Shown here one piece after another: positions 6,724 through 7,412 of a stretch of DNA of 7,412 bases. Numbering within the stretch: the first letter of the stretch is position 1; each line of letters opens with the position of its first letter. The notes below the pieces were generated by a model, which saw only the letters and a list, made by a program, of their open reading frames with translations, made no database searches and had not been told where the DNA came from. The DNA comes from an uncultured Bacteroidales bacterium (lineage in GTDB: Bacteria; Bacteroidota; Bacteroidia; Bacteroidales; Paludibacteraceae), in assembly GCA_903929065.1 (NCBI GenBank), contig CAIYTJ010000705.1:1-7412 (forward strand). Direction: 5' to 3'. The position numbers and the translations under genes were made by a program.

Positions 6724-7412
6724 ATGAAGTTCAGCATGAAATCTTATCCATCAAATATTCTGGCATTATCCGGATTAAGTCTTTGTGCTTTAGCATTACA
6801 AGCTCAGAAAAAAGAAGCCAAAAAACCAAATATTATTGTCATACTGACTGACGATATGGGTTTCTCGGATGTCGGCTGTTACGGCTCGGAAATCAATACG
6901 CCAAATATCGATAAACTCGGCATGAGCGGCATTCGGTTTACACAGTTTTATAACACGGCTCGTTCAAGTTGTTCAAGAGCTAGTTTGCTGACCGGTTTGT
7001 ATCCGCATGAAGCCAACATGGGATTTTTGTCGAATTATAATTTTTCCGAGCCCGGTTATGGCGACGATTTGAGCAAAAATTCCGTGACTTTGGCAGAAGT
7101 TTTAAAAACTGCCGGTTATTCCACCTATATGAGTGGTAAATGGCATCTCAGCAAAAATATTGAAGATGCGAGTGGCGATAAAAGCAACTGGCCGATGCAA
7201 CGCGGTTTCGAGCGTTTTTTTGGTATTCTGAACGGTTCGGATAATTATTTTGACCCGGGTACTTTGATGAGCAACAATACTTTCATTGCTCCCGCCAAAA
7301 ATTTCTACCTGACTTATGCCATTAGCGATACGGCTGTAAGTTATATACACAACCAATCGACAGAAAAACCATTTTTCATGTATGTAGCTTTTACAGCTGC
7401 ACATTGGCCATT
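6724..7412 (+). CDS. Exported serine-type sulfatase 4, 3' end cut by window (arylsulfatase-like)
   Basis: The first 229 codons of a sulfatase run open to the window edge; the C-terminal half is missing only because the window ends. A signal peptide ends at L-Q-A|Q28. The core starts at P35-N-I-I-V-I-L-T-D43-D44-M-G-F-S-D, typical of AtsA-type arylsulfatases (SulfAtlas S1_4-like). The activation motif is S81-S-C-S-R85 followed by A-S-L-L-T-G-L-Y-P-H; S81 lies where most relatives have the modified Cys (A-R-C-C-P-T-R), and the usual Pro is Cys83. K139 and H141 are present in S-G-K-W-H, then R-G-F-E-R-F-F-G, N-Y-F-D-P and H227 in A-A-H-W-P, all standard. The D-N/H-G metal site and second Lys would lie beyond base 7412. 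The start lies six bases after sulfatase 3; an alternative ATG at 6736 would also leave a usable signal peptide. Confidence 0.92.
   Translation, partial: MKFSMKSYPSNILALSGLSLCALALQAQKKEAKKPNIIVILTDDMGFSDVGCYGSEINTPNIDKLGMSGIRFTQFYNTARSSCSRASLLTGLYPHEANMGFLSNYNFSEPGYGDDLSKNSVTLAEVLKTAGYSTYMSGKWHLSKNIEDASGDKSNWPMQRGFERFFGILNGSDNYFDPGTLMSNNTFIAPAKNFYLTYAISDTAVSYIHNQSTEKPFFMYVAFTAAHWP

Larger units (their letters stand above)
75..7412 (+). other. Predicted sulfatase/lyase operon (continues past window)
   Basis: Six consecutive genes run in the same direction with gaps of 20, 16, 8, 11 and 6 bases, too short for separate promoters and terminators, and no hairpin followed by a T-run is visible between them. 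All six products carry signal peptides and four are sulfatases, so shared expression and a shared substrate are likely. The last gene is cut by the window edge, so the operon extends downstream; whether it begins at base 75 or earlier cannot be decided. No SusC/SusD pair or regulator is present, so this would be the enzyme arm of a larger polysaccharide utilisation locus. Co-transcription is inferred from spacing only. Confidence 0.85.

Noticed and set aside
7102..7404. A 100-codon minus-strand open frame at the window end.
   Set aside because: It is antisense to sulfatase 4, whose frame carries clear motifs (G-K-W-H, N-Y-F-D-P, A-A-H-W-P).

Overview
The window looks like part of a polysaccharide-degradation locus of a member of the Bacteroidota. 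Reasons: A/T-rich DNA, short A-rich leaders with almost no Shine-Dalgarno sequence, exported carbohydrate enzymes packed head to tail, and signal peptides that all place a glutamine at the first mature position (the Bacteroidetes 'Q-rule'). A marine or gut Bacteroidales-like host is plausible, but the sequence alone does not fix genus or family.

All recognisable genes lie on the + strand, separated by only 6 to 20 bases, so the window is most likely one operon. Order: sulfatase 1 (75-1550, arylsulfatase-like), a polysaccharide lyase of family PL6 (1571-3049), sulfatase 2 (3066-4649, iduronate-2-sulfatase-like), a small exported beta-sandwich protein resembling the uncharacterised DUF6250 group (4658-5332), sulfatase 3 (5344-6717) and sulfatase 4 (6724 to beyond the window end, arylsulfatase-like). 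Bases 1-74 are upstream sequence with no convincing promoter. No stretch over 100 bases lacks a gene, and I saw no RNA gene, mobile element, CRISPR array or terminator hairpin. SusC/SusD transporters, regulators and the sulfatase-maturating enzyme are not in the window.

Together the genes suggest breakdown of a sulfated, uronic-acid-containing polysaccharide in the periplasm or at the cell surface. The PL6 enzyme would cleave next to a uronate and leave an unsaturated uronate end. Four sulfatases of clearly different types would remove sulfates at different positions, one of them probably 2-O-sulfate on the uronate. PL6 enzymes are known to act on alginate or dermatan sulfate, and the sulfatases make a dermatan/chondroitin-like or novel marine sulfated polymer more likely than alginate.

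Points of most interest: all four sulfatases carry serine rather than cysteine at the formylglycine position, two of them within unusual motifs (S-G-A-T-R and S-S-C-S-R). Sulfatase 3 lacks the histidine of the usual G-K-W-H motif. The PL6 enzyme keeps its catalytic Lys/Arg pair but has an altered calcium-site motif. The DUF6250-like protein is a candidate for an undescribed enzyme or binding protein.
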